Positions 1 through 9,660 of a stretch of 64,000 nucleotides of DNA are shown here, in pieces. How positions within the stretch are numbered: the stretch's first letter is position 1; each line of letters starts with the position of its first letter. The position numbers were made by a program, and so were the translations under genes. The DNA lies in the NCBI GenBank assembly GCA_022539475.1, contig VCMS01000059.1, forward strand, positions 1-64,000. Direction: 5' to 3'. The notes beneath the pieces are model-generated. The model was not told the DNA's origin. It saw only the letters and a list, made by a program, of their open reading frames with translations, and did no database searches. Source of the DNA: Gracilaria domingensis. Lineage: Eukaryota; Rhodophyta; Florideophyceae; Gracilariales; Gracilariaceae.

Positions 1-160
1 ATGAAACGGCAGGAAATAAGCTAATCACCCTCAACTTCTTCTATTTGTTCAAGATATAGAACGAGTTGAAGGGTGAAAACGGGAACCCGGTAACCCAAAC
101 CGACGACTGTAAGTACGCGACCAATAGTTCATTTCGTTGCGCCATAGGCTCTAGCTCTGC

Positions 161-914
161 CTGTTCGGGATAGGCGATTCTGGTACTTGGTTGAGACATA
201 GGTTTCTGTCTCGTTTATCGCATCTTGCGGTATGTTTGCTGCATGGGCATTCTCGGTGTCGTTGCTTGTGAGTTCTTGCTTCGAGACCTTTCGCGTTTTA
301 CGATGAATGGTGGGCTGGTAATCTAACCGATCACTTTCCTTCTTCTTCTTCCTTTTGCGAGTTACTAGGTCCCTCGACTTTTCTAGCGCAACGTTTCTGT
401 TTTGCTTTATCAATGGTACGTTCCATCGCAATTCAAATGTTTCCAACGGAGCATTGACTAACCTATGGATACTTTCTGCTTGCGTATACAGGTAAACGAC
501 CAATTTTATTTCATCTCTCCAGATCCATCATCGATCTTGAGAGACAAAATGAAATTGGTCGTTTTACTGTCTGACTGTTCGGGATAGGCGATTCTGGTAC
601 TTGTTTGGGATATAGGCTAGATTCTCGTTTATCGCGTCTTGCGGTATGTTTGCTGCATGGGCATTCTCGGTGTCCTTGGTTGTGAGTTCTCGCTTCGACA
701 CCTTTCGCGGTTTACGATGATATGGTCGGCTGGTAATCTAACCGATCCCTTTCCTGCTTCTTCTTCCGTATGCGAGTTACCAGGTCCCTCGACTTTTCTA
801 GCGCAACGTTTCTGTTTCGTTTTATCAATGGTACGTTCCATCGCATTTCAAATGTATCTAACGGATCATTGACTAACTTATGGATACTTTCTGCTTGCGT
901 ATACAGGTAAATGA
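161..914. repeat. Two-copy direct repeat, about 340 bp per unit, offset 414 bp
   Basis: The segment at 161-500 is repeated at 575-914 with scattered substitutions and few length changes. Both copies begin ctgttcgggataggcgattc and end near gtatacaggtaa. The short minus-strand reading frames inside the two copies differ, so coding capacity is not conserved between them. The units lie on the 3' side of the minus-strand gag-protease element, but I could not match them to sequence on its 5' side, so they are not demonstrated LTRs. Confidence 0.85.
493..567. repeat. Inverted repeat between the two direct-repeat units
   Basis: The arm at 493-519 (taaacgaccaattttatttc...) pairs with the arm at 539-567 (...gaaattggtcgttttac) with two or three mismatches around a 19-base loop. 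It sits exactly at the junction of the two 414-bp-spaced repeat units, so it may be a terminal structure of the repeated element. Confidence 0.75.
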
Positions 915-951
915 CTTTTGATGCGGACGTAGCTCACGAGTTGCAGGTGCA

Positions 952-1105
952 GGTTCCTCAAGTAGGGAACCATGCATCTGGGCATGGTTCCCTACATGAG
1001 GAACGGAGAGGATGAGGCGCTTCGCGCCTCATCCTCTCGGAGTGCGTATGTGTTCTACCGATCCAGCACTATGGTGAAGGTGCAGTCTGCGGCATCTGCC
1101 GCAGA
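952..1105. repeat. Cluster of three strong hairpins
   Basis: Three foldbacks follow each other. Arms 953-975 and 982-1004 are 23 bp with one mismatch and a loop of about 6 bases. Arms 1006-1020 and 1024-1038 are 15 bp, perfect, with a 3-base loop. Arms 1086-1094 and 1097-1105 are 9 bp, perfect. They lie just 3' of the gag-protease coding region on the minus strand and could end or protect its transcript, but no function is shown. Confidence 0.8.
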
Positions 1106-1513
1106 TTGCGCCTACACCCGCTCCATTATGGGGAAATGGTACCTGTAATATAGCGAAGTAGTGGTTAGCAAAAGCGGTCGATAGAAGAATAGATACGAAT
1201 AAAACGGTATGATTTCATAATGGGGATCATCTGTACTAGCACTAGTATTCCATGCGTTGCAGGGTATCATTCCGCAGAAGGTATCGTGTAATGTGCACCT
1301 CAATGGAAACTGAACCTAGACTTCGCGAAATACGGTTCAGGTAGCCCTCGACTAAAGAACTAGCACGAGTGGAAAACCCCCCAGTATTTACTCCACAGAG
1401 ATTCTGGACGACCCAAGCAATTATCTGCAAATTTTGAAATAATTGATCTCGATATTTTTTCAAAAAATTTACTGGACGACCCTTGCCAATTTCTGGACGA
1501 CCCTCGCCAAAAA
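1106..1513. other. Non-coding flank 3' of the protease ORF
   Basis: No reverse transcriptase, RNase H or integrase reading frame is present here, where pol would normally follow the protease. The decamer tggacgaccc occurs three times between 1395 and 1505, separated by an AT-rich stretch. Confidence 0.6.
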
Positions 1514-2544
1514 CTAGCATCTGCAAGAGACAGACGACGATTCTCCCTCCCCCTCCTTAGGGTGAAGCACCCCAGTGCGTTCTTCAGCAAGCCCGAGCAT
1601 CTCGGCGGCAGTCACCTTTGTAGGGATAAGCGCCGTAGGGTGCGGTAAGACAGTACCAATTACTTGGTTCTTCACCAGATACTGGGGCTTCTTGCCAAAG
1701 TTGGCCAACATAACCCGAAAGGGGTGTTCGCTGTTGATTTGAACAACTCCGTTCGCCAACGCGACCTGATACTTCTCGTATAACGAGTTCAATGGTTGAA
1801 CAACCCGCAAACCACGCGGTGCGGCAGTAACATCAACCCAAACCTGGGATTCTGGCGGAATAGAAATTGCACGCGCTACGCGGAGCTTCGGCGACTCCTT
1901 CGGAGGTGAGGAATCCTGTAGAGGAGCGGGTAGTGGTACCAGCTTAGCTGACGCTCGGCGTAATGAGCGACGAACAATCGGTACAACCGAACCATCTTCC
2001 ATCTCCACTTCACGCGCACGCGGTCGTATGGCTTCGACATATCTGTCGCAGAAGTCACACCCTAGAATGACAGGGGCAGCGAGCGTCTTGCAGACGATGA
2101 ATTCTACCTGCTCGATGCAGTTACCAATCCTGACAATCAGTGAAACCATTCCAGCCGTTTGTAACGGGTTATTGTTGGCATCTGCCACGTCCATGACGGG
2201 TCCAGAGCGGATTCGACAACGGACTTCCGGCGGTAGTAACGACTCAACAATGAAGTTGGGGCCAGCACCTGTATCCAAGACAGAGAGATGACGCACCATA
2301 TACTGGGTGGATAGGCCAAGGTCAGCAAATATCTTGTAGTTTCGCTTGGCCAGCACCATGACTCGATCCGGGATCCGGTTGTTCCTGAACCGTATCCACG
2401 GGCGACGTAACACACCGATGGTGGTAGAGTCCACGTCTAAGACGGTCTGTTTCCTCGAAAGGATTTTGACCTGGGAGCGAGGCGGTGACGCCTCGGGCGC
2501 CGTAGACCTCGACTCGGGCGCCTCTCCATTGGAGACTCCCGTAC
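1514..2544 (-). CDS. Retropepsin-like aspartic protease (pro) of an LTR-type retroelement
   Basis: This is the protease frame of a Ty3/gypsy-like element. The active-site motif is LSVLDTGAGPNFI, followed by the flap and by a second hydrophobic-glycine region, VILGCDFCDRYV, as in clan AA retroviral proteases. There is no ATG at the 5' end; the frame is open back into the end of gag, where it is in the -1 frame, so it is probably made as a gag-pro fusion. The 5' limit given is where the frame leaves the gag stop codon. The frame ends in TGA shortly after a serine-rich tail without reaching any reverse transcriptase sequence. No frameshift or internal stop was seen. Confidence 0.8.
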
Positions 2545-2554
2545 TCAGTTTAAC
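2545..2554 (-). promoter_or_regulatory. Probable -1 ribosomal frameshift site at the gag/pro junction
   Basis: Read on the minus strand in the gag frame, the sequence is G TTA AAC TGA: a slippery heptamer of the X-XXY-YYZ type placed directly before the gag stop (2545-2547). Slipping back one base enters the protease frame, which is open on both sides. Downstream in the transcript there is a 7-bp GC-rich stem (2478-2484 with 2489-2495). The heptamer class is known to support -1 frameshifting; use here is inferred. Confidence 0.7.
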
Positions 2555-4629
2555 TGAGTTCCATCCGTTCTAACGGGAACGGCGTCCTGTGCAGCAGGCA
2601 TCTTCACAGATTCCTGTGGAACAGCGACAGAACTACCCGCAACAGCGGTTGCCGCCACGGCTTGAGCCGGTGAAACATTGACCTGGGTCGAACCAGAGTG
2701 CAGTAACGCAGCCAATTCTGCAGCAGACACCCTACGGGGGTACTCAGCCTTCGCACGCAGATATGCGGTTACCGGCACTGACGCCTGTTCGGCGGGGGTC
2801 AGCGCTTCAAAATTCGCCACAACCGTGGGCATTTCCCTCATCGAGAGGTTGCAGTTCGGAGCTGCATGCCCGTGGTTGTAACACGTGAAACAGATCAGGG
2901 GTGGTCTTCCGGAACTCCGTGGGTCTTGGAACTTCACTGTTCGCGGGTCTACCCAACCAGGTCGCTGGTAACGACTCCCTGAATAGGGTACTTGAGGACC
3001 GCGAACGCGTGGACGGTCTGCGTAAAGCAGCGCATCTTCCGTCTTCGACGAGGCTTCTGAAGTAGAAGGCAACTCCGTAGTCGGAATAGAACCCAGGTCC
3101 ACCTGTGCGAGATGTAAGTTATCCACATCGTGGCCAGAAAAGTCCTGCGGTAGCAGTGAAGCCGATGACGACCCTCCTTCGAGGTGCAACGCCTTGGTTG
3201 AAACCCGGTATCCGGTGCGTGCGCGCAAGGCGTCTCCCTCCGCCTTCGCGTACTGCACTAACTCCAGATAGGTAGTCTTCTTCCGGTCTTCCCGTCGCTG
3301 GGCAACCAGAGTGCGAATAGCCGGATTCAATCCGTTGATAAACAGCGTGCAGCGCTCTTTTGAGGAGTAAACATTGCCACAACGGTGGAATGCCTTATTC
3401 AGGCGTACCGAGTACTCGGTTTCCGACTCCTTCGGGCGTTGTTTCGTCTCCCGCAACGCGGTGATTGCTTCCTCGATAGAGGTATTTGTCGCATACGAGC
3501 GCAACAAATACTGCACTGCTTCGGGCCAGCAGGTGACCCCTCCTTCAGAGGCGCGAGATGAACCTCTTACAGAGTTATACTGATCTTCAGCGAGTCCACG
3601 TAGAAAATACGGTAAGGCAACATAAGCTTGCCCCTCACTCATGCCGAGGATGTCAGCTTCCGCTACAAAGCGTGAAAGAAAGTCAAGCACCAGAATGGGA
3701 TCCTCCCCAGTGAACAACTGGTTGCGAAAGGTTAAGGACATGCGTTTGATGCAGTCCTTCACCTTACCCGTGCCACGGGGCGTCCGGTTCAGACTTGAAT
3801 CTTCCAAACGGTAATACCGGTAAGATAACAACCTTTTGAACAAGGGATTCGTCGGCTCCAGTTCTCTCAAACCTGAGTGCTTTCGCCCCCGTTTCCGGGT
3901 ACCAACAACACCATAGGTGGACGTAGAACTCCGCGAACGCGTAGAACGAGCGCGACGTTCACCGTCACTTGACGAGCTCGATGATAAGGAACCCGCCGAG
4001 CGGTTTGAAATACCAGAAGACTGTGACGAATCCGATTCATACTCGTCGACATTCCTCTTCTTAGAGCGACTCTTCCCGGACTTCCGGTCACGTGTACCAC
4101 GAGACACTCCCGCAGAGGCGGCAGCAGGGCCGTCATCCTCACGGATGGTGGCCTCTAACGTCTCAAGACGGCCAAGGATCCGAATGAACTTCGTGTTAAC
4201 CTCCTCGGTGAAACCGGGATATCCTTGAAGAACCTCCAAGAGGGCATTAACATCCTTCCGTAAAATACGTAGATCATCTGATACACCTCCGTTGAGGGCT
4301 GCGTCAACCTTCAAACGAAGTGTGTCGACCTCGGAAACGAGTGCTTCATGAGAACTCCTCATGACAGCAGTCTGAGCCTCAAGCACACGAACTTGAGTCT
4401 CCAACTCGTTTACGAGCGCATCCTTCGCCGCGACAGCGGGTATAAGACCCTCCAAAGGAGCAGATGAGGGCCCAGCCACTGGGGCGTCAGACGACTTGTC
4501 AGGCTGTTTCCGGTTTCCGGGTTTCCTTCCATCACCCTGTAGGGGTTCAGGAACAGACCGCAGACGTGGGGGCAAGCCAGAGCCAACGGAGCGAGACTTC
4601 GTAGGGCTCGAGCGCTTGCCCGACGCCAT
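2545..4629 (-). CDS. Gag polyprotein of an LTR-type retroelement
   Basis: The first ATG in the frame is at 4629 and gives 694 residues. The N-terminal third is polar with a predicted coiled coil (about residues 55-150), then a Ser/Arg-rich stretch, then a retrotransposon-gag-type helical domain (FLSRFVAEADILG through the QRPKESETEYSVRLNKAF region), and near residue 575 a CX2CX4HX4C zinc knuckle (CFTCYNHGHAAPNC) for RNA binding. It would form the particle and package RNA. It is intact, which suggests recent activity or an insertion still supplied in trans. The stop codon follows a slippery heptamer. Confidence 0.85.
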   Translation of the reverse strand: MASGKRSSPTKSRSVGSGLPPRLRSVPEPLQGDGRKPGNRKQPDKSSDAPVAGPSSAPLEGLIPAVAAKDALVNELETQVRVLEAQTAVMRSSHEALVSEVDTLRLKVDAALNGGVSDDLRILRKDVNALLEVLQGYPGFTEEVNTKFIRILGRLETLEATIREDDGPAAASAGVSRGTRDRKSGKSRSKKRNVDEYESDSSQSSGISNRSAGSLSSSSSSDGERRARSTRSRSSTSTYGVVGTRKRGRKHSGLRELEPTNPLFKRLLSYRYYRLEDSSLNRTPRGTGKVKDCIKRMSLTFRNQLFTGEDPILVLDFLSRFVAEADILGMSEGQAYVALPYFLRGLAEDQYNSVRGSSRASEGGVTCWPEAVQYLLRSYATNTSIEEAITALRETKQRPKESETEYSVRLNKAFHRCGNVYSSKERCTLFINGLNPAIRTLVAQRREDRKKTTYLELVQYAKAEGDALRARTGYRVSTKALHLEGGSSSASLLPQDFSGHDVDNLHLAQVDLGSIPTTELPSTSEASSKTEDALLYADRPRVRGPQVPYSGSRYQRPGWVDPRTVKFQDPRSSGRPPLICFTCYNHGHAAPNCNLSMREMPTVVANFEALTPAEQASVPVTAYLRAKAEYPRRVSAAELAALLHSGSTQVNVSPAQAVAATAVAGSSVAVPQESVKMPAAQDAVPVRTDGTQLN

Positions 4630-5840
4630 CGTCCACGACGAGATACAACCAGAAAACTGGGAACAGGAAAGCAAAACAACAAATTAACCTCGAATGAGTG
4701 TAGCGTCCTCACACGAGTGACGATAACCGACAAATCGGACGAGCCAACCGTACCAACGGGAACAGCCGTATACGGAATTAGGGCTGATTCGACCAGATTG
4801 CTGGGAACAGTAGACAACCCAAACGGGGTGACAACAACCGTACCGACGGGAATCACACACTACGGAAATAGGTAGTGCCACCGGTAGTAAACCGTGTCCA
4901 AACAACAACCCAAAATGAGGAAAGCAGTACCAACACGACGTCTGTCGGCAAAGCCTTCCAGTAGAAACTGTGTAGTGTATCTCCACGACCAGATACGAAC
5001 CGGCAAACCGGAAATTGATCAGAAAACCAACTTGCTGGATCAACGCGACTTCTAAGTCGGGAGACCAATTGTTGTGCAAAACCCAGCGATGGGGAAAGAC
5101 ACGCAAAGGCGGTTCAGACCCTCTCTCAAGAGGCGAGCACAGCAGTAGAGCGCTCCCACAGGTACGACACGGCAATGCCGGGTGTAAGACCGGGGTCGAC
5201 CCTTCCCAAGTAACGGAGGGAGCGAAGCGGCGAAGAAGAAGCGTCCAGCGGTAGAGAACACACGACACAAGTCGGCAGTAGCGTCACGTGCGTAGCACGC
5301 GGTACCCACGAGTGTGGCGATGACACGCGAGAGCGGTAATAGCCCACGCGAGTGTGTCGAGCCACGAACGGTATGCACCGGTACACCAAGTAGTGCTACC
5401 TGTATAACAGGGACAGAAATAAAGAAAACACACACAAAGTAAACACGCGAAAGCGGTAGTGGTGTTAATGATGCCGCGAGGCGGATGATGAGCCCTGCAC
5501 AAGGTGCCGACTCTCCGGGAGGAGGATATCGGTCACCAAGGGTGAAACATCAGAGCCGAACACTCGGTTGGTTCGTTTACTTCCCCGACAATGGGTGCAG
5601 CTCAACCTACTAAGTAGTGTAGAGTGCCAACCCACTGTCAAGCGGTGTAGCGAAAATATCTAGAATAAACATCTAAAATACCCCAACTAATGGGTGCAAA
5701 CTTCCCACACGTGTGTGACCCACCGGCTAAGCCGTGCGCCTCATAACACTAATTCTAATATTAAGTATACCCAAGAATGGGCTGATCTCACCAGTTACTC
5801 ATACTGTGTGCCACCACCTCCCGGCATCGCCGTGCATGTT
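4630..5840. other. Upstream flank of the gag-pro element, LTR not resolved
   Basis: No convincing protein frame. Related segments recur internally: the motif ccgtaccRacgggaa with following tacggaa occurs near 4746 and 4828. A 5' LTR and primer-binding site would be expected here, on the minus strand, but I found no pair of long direct repeats between this flank and 1-1500. Confidence 0.5.
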
Positions 5841-6892
5841 ATGAATCGCATCAGCGAAGGAGTCCCGCAATCGCGTTGCACTACAACAAGTACAGTTCTG
5901 GATCTAAATCAGATCTCTTCAAAGGCCTCACAGAAGAAGAAAAAAAGGTTATTTCCTCAGTAGAAGTTTCATTCTTTTATAAGAATATCACAATTTCTGG
6001 GCCAAGAATCAAACAGCTACGCAGTGATTGTGGATGGGTTGACAACGACTACATGGACTTGTTTGGAATACGGCTTCAGCAACGCAATGTTGAGCGGCTG
6101 AAGAGATTTAATCTCGGCAGTAAGGCTGTAGTGTTAAATAGCTTTTTTGTCACACGTCTGAAGCAAGCAAAAACTTCTGACTGTCGTCGGAGCTTGTTTG
6201 AAGCTCTTTTACGTTGGCTTTCGAAGTCTACATGGTCGTTTTCTGAGACAAAGACTATTTTCTGTCCTTTCCTGGCTAACTCGCATTGGTTTTTATTAGT
6301 TGTACAGCTCGACTATGATATGATTGTTGTATACGATTCTTTTCCTAGAATTACTGCAACTGCTACGGAGGCCGCAAAGTTACTTGCAGACTTTTTGCAG
6401 TTTGCCCAGCGCAAATTGGAACATGCTGTTACGGAGTGGATATTGTTGGAGAAAGCGGCGTATCCAGAGCAATCTGATAGAGGATCGTGCGGTATATTCG
6501 TGTCATGGGTAATGGAGTACTTGGAGAGGGGTGCCGTTCCCTCGTTTACGCAAGATACCATCCCGTTACTAAGGAAAAAGTCGGAGTTATTCATAAAAGG
6601 ATACTCTATTGTACCACTGGAGCTATACGACGAACCAAGATTGGCTGTGGTTAAACAGGAAGCGCCTCAATCAAGCAAGGACGAGTTTTCTGCACAGAGC
6701 GCTAAGCGGAAAAACACAAGTGGGTCCATCGCACGAAGTGGGCCAGCTTCCCCTGACGACGATAGTACAAAAAAGAACGACGAAAAGTTCTCCACTCGTG
6801 AAACGAGTAGAGGAGTACTGGATGATGCGAGAAACATTACTCGCCGATCACCGTCCAAGAGAGCCAAACGTCCTCCAAAGAGGTTCCAATAG
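5841..6892 (+). CDS. Ulp1/SENP-like cysteine protease (peptidase C48), start uncertain
   Basis: The frame 5876-6892 encodes a C48-type domain that removes SUMO-like modifiers or acts as a transposon-borne protease. Catalytic residues are all visible: His in NSHWFLL, Asp in VYDSF, Gln in PEQSDRG and Cys in GSCGIFV, after a WVDNDYMDLF motif that matches the usual W-x-N-D start of the domain. The tail is Lys/Arg-rich and ends KRAKRPPKRFQ. The frame has an upstream stop at 5783 and no ATG before about residue 59, inside the domain. A short ATG frame (5841-5963) overlaps it in another phase across an A-rich run (5935-5948), so an indel there, a lost exon, or frameshifting could explain the start. 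It lies next to a retroelement but reads in the opposite direction, so it may belong to another mobile element. Confidence 0.65.
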
Positions 6893-7090
6893 TATCTGTG
6901 ACATGCTATAAATGCTTACGCGAAGCAGGCTTCTGCCGGGAAACTCTTACTGCGTACGTCGCGTCGTGACCCGCTCCGGCTCGTTCTGAGCATGACCACC
7001 GCCGTCGCTGCGCCAGTTCGTGCGCCTGCGCAGCGTTTAGGTCGGACGATGCCGCCACCGAAGAGGCCATCTCTCCCTCCCTTGCGATAA

Positions 7091-7702
7091 GCACTTGCCC
7101 TCTTGAGCGAGCGTCGTTACGAAGCTGCGCGCAGCGCTTTCTGGTCTTTGGTCGATGCTGATGTTTCCTCTGAAGTACTTCGTTCCTGGGATTGTCTGGA
7201 TGGATGTCATAGCGACGAGCATTCCGCCCGAGAGTTGTTTACTCGTGCTCTTAGAACTGCACCCGAATCTTCTACCGAGGCTGCTGCTTGGAACACTTGG
7301 GCGCTTATGGAACAGAGGAGGGGTCACATCTCGGCCGCTAAGAAGTGTTTTCTTAATGGGTTGCAAATTGATCCCAGTCGTGCACCACTCATTCAGGCCT
7401 TTGCGCTGTTTGAGGCCAAGTATAGCAATAAGCGAAAAGCGTGAGAATTGTTCGCTACTGGAGCCCAGCTTAATGGGCATTCGCACCGCACTTGGATAGC
7501 GTTGGCTATTTTTTAAGCGGCGCAAGATGACTTCTTCCGTGCTAGATTTTGGTATAAAACCGCCATCTCGAAGGCCACTGGTGAAGATGGAATTGCTGTG
7601 TTGTTGGTTTGGGCAAAGTTTGAAGAGAGACAAAGACAATGGGGTATAGCAAGAGATCTCTTGGTCGAAGGTCTTCTCCGATATGGCAAACAATGCGCCT
7701 AG
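7091..7702 (+). pseudogene. HAT-repeat (half-TPR) RNA-processing protein, broken copy
   Basis: In one phase the region encodes successive half-TPR repeats of the kind found in RNA-maturation factors of the MBB1/HCF107 type and in splicing factors (for example AAAWNTWALMEQRRG followed by ARDLLVEGLL). The phase is interrupted by TGA at 7442-7444 and TAA at 7514-7516, with repeat sequence continuing unbroken in the same phase after each stop, and by TAA at 7088-7090 just upstream. No ATG precedes the repeats. Single-base substitutions would explain the stops (the TGA stands where the repeat expects Arg). It ends at a TAG at 7700. It lies between a mobile-element ORF and another broken gene. Confidence 0.7.
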
Positions 7703-7718
7703 ATCCTCCCCGCATGGG

Positions 7719-9513
7719 TTACGGGTGAAAGTTGATATACTTCTGCTCGCCTAGCAGTTCCAAGTATGTGCTGGCTTGTTCGGCAGAAAACCTGCCGCAT
7801 TCGAAAATGATATCCCTCAGAGCCTCGTCAACATCTGCGGATATGTGTCTACCATCTCCGCAAACGTACAAGTAACCGCCTTGTTCCACCAACTCCCACA
7901 ACTGCTGCGCACATTCTTTCATTCTATGTTGCACATAAACCTTTTCCGAGCCATCACGGGAAAATGCTATGTACAACGTGAGGTATCCAGCATCTGCAAA
8001 GTTATACAATTTTTGCTTGTAGAGAAAATCTTGTGACTGGTGACGACATACGAAGAACAGCCAGTTATGACCTGATGCGTTTCGAGCAACTCGCTCCTCC
8101 AAGAAAGCGACAAATAGAGCAACGCCTGTACCGGGCCCTACCATGAAAACAGGTTTTCCACTGCCTTTCGGTAAACGGAAGTTGGGATTCCTCGAAATAA
8201 ATACAGGAATCTGAGTTGAGTTGACGATGCAGCCGTCTTTGAGATAGGTACTTTCGAGCCCCTGCCGTTCAACATTCAACGTGGTGTATCGCAAGAAATC
8301 CACAGTTATCGTTATGCGGTCAGAACTGGTGACTGGAATGCAAGAAATAGAATAATAGCGAGCGTGAAGCGGGCGCAAATGATCGACAAGTTGTTGCGGT
8401 GAGACAGGAACGGTTCTAAAATCGCACAACACTCCAACAAGCTCATGCTTAATGGTGGCTATATCGAGACTGTCTGTAAGGACGTCTTCAAGCGACAAAG
8501 GCTGCTGCTTGTCCTGCAGTTTGACAAGTTCGTGTCCGTTGATGGCCAACGTGAGCAAAAGACGGGATATATGCTCCGAATTATTGATGGGAACAATGGC
8601 GAGCACATCTCCAACGGTTTGCTCGCCGTATCGCGCAGTACGTGAGCAGAGTTCGCGGGACGAAACCTGTCACCGAATACCACACCTTCGTAATCGCCCT
8701 GGAGCGCACCGTTCTGCAGTACACTGCAGCGGACTTCAACCGCCGACGCCTATCGCTGGACACTGCAGTACGCGGCGTGTCCACTTAGTACTACGTGGTT
8801 TCAAATGCCATTAAATAAAGGTCTCGTTCTTTCGTGTGTACTCGATGTGATGCGGGTTTACCCACAGTTTGACGCGCACAACCTCCTTTGCATCTGGCAT
8901 GTCGAAGGCGTGCGATGTCGAAGGCCTGCGATGTGAGATAAGTGCGACCGCATAGCGTAGCCATGTAAGGGTTATTTCTCGAATATCGTATGGTGTCCTG
9001 ATTGGCAGCGACGTACTTGAGCATAGCAAGCGGCAAGTTATACGGCACAGTGGCATGCTGGCGCTCCGCAAGCGGCGTAATGGCACTCGACACACCACCA
9101 ATCCAGTCATTAATGACGGAGCAATCCTCTTGGTTGACGTCGGTTCTTTCGACAAGGCACGGACAAGCAGTTAAGAGCGTATCGAAAATGGGGCCTGCTC
9201 GACAGAAATGGGCGTAGGCGGTATCGCCCAGCGCAAGCAGGGCGACATGCAACGACATTGGCAGCAAGACATCGCGCGCAACCAAGGCGTCGCGGAAATC
9301 AGCGGCTTCTGTGGGCGGCACTCCGTCGCCCGTGGTGGAGCACACAAACAACAGGACGCTCTCGCTGGTAAAGTCGAACACCAAATAATGCAAAACATTG
9401 AGCGCCCGAGCCGAAACAGTGCCCGAAAGACGAGAGGCTTTCTCGCGAGCCACCTCGCGGGATAAGTCGTACTCGGCGGCGCACATGACGAGCACATTGG
9501 GGTGATTGGGCAT
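7719..9513 (-). pseudogene. Diflavin NADPH reductase (P450-reductase / sulfite- or methionine-synthase-reductase type), broken
   Basis: The 5' part (9513-8791) is a flavodoxin-like domain with VCSTTGDGVPPTEAADF and LALGDTAYAHF; its first FMN loop (CAAEYDLS) is unusual. The 3' part (8606-7719) has the FAD motif RYYSIS, GPGTGVALF and NADPH motifs FFVCRHQSQDFLYKQKL, AFSRDGSEKVYVQ and YLYVCGDG. Such enzymes pass electrons from NADPH through FAD and FMN to a partner oxidase. The two parts are in different phases. One lesion is a 16-bp tandem duplication (8899-8930); without one copy the phase continues into sensible sequence. More phase changes are needed near 8640 and 8815. An in-frame stop precedes the ATG, and a hydrophobic anchor-like segment upstream (about 9650-9600) is in yet another phase. 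Which subfamily it belonged to is unclear; introns could explain part of this. Confidence 0.7.
8899..8930. repeat. 16-bp tandem duplication inside the reductase gene
   Basis: atgtcgaaggcgtgcg (8899-8914) is followed directly by atgtcgaaggcctgcg (8915-8930), one base different. Because 16 is not a multiple of three it shifts the reading phase of the flavodoxin-to-linker region. Confidence 0.85.
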
Positions 9514-9660
9514 GACTTATCGAAAAGCCTCCTCCTTGACGCGACTGAGCTCGGACGACAAGGGCGGCCCGTAATCGAGCGGCCGCGCGCGCCCGACAGC
9601 ACGCGCCGAGTCGCGAGCGCAGCAGCGCAAGCGCGAACAGAAGCGCGAGCATGGTATGGG

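Noticed and set aside
1-5840. LTR pair for the gag-pro element
   Set aside because: I compared both flanks by eye and found no long direct repeat; a computed self-alignment is needed to decide.
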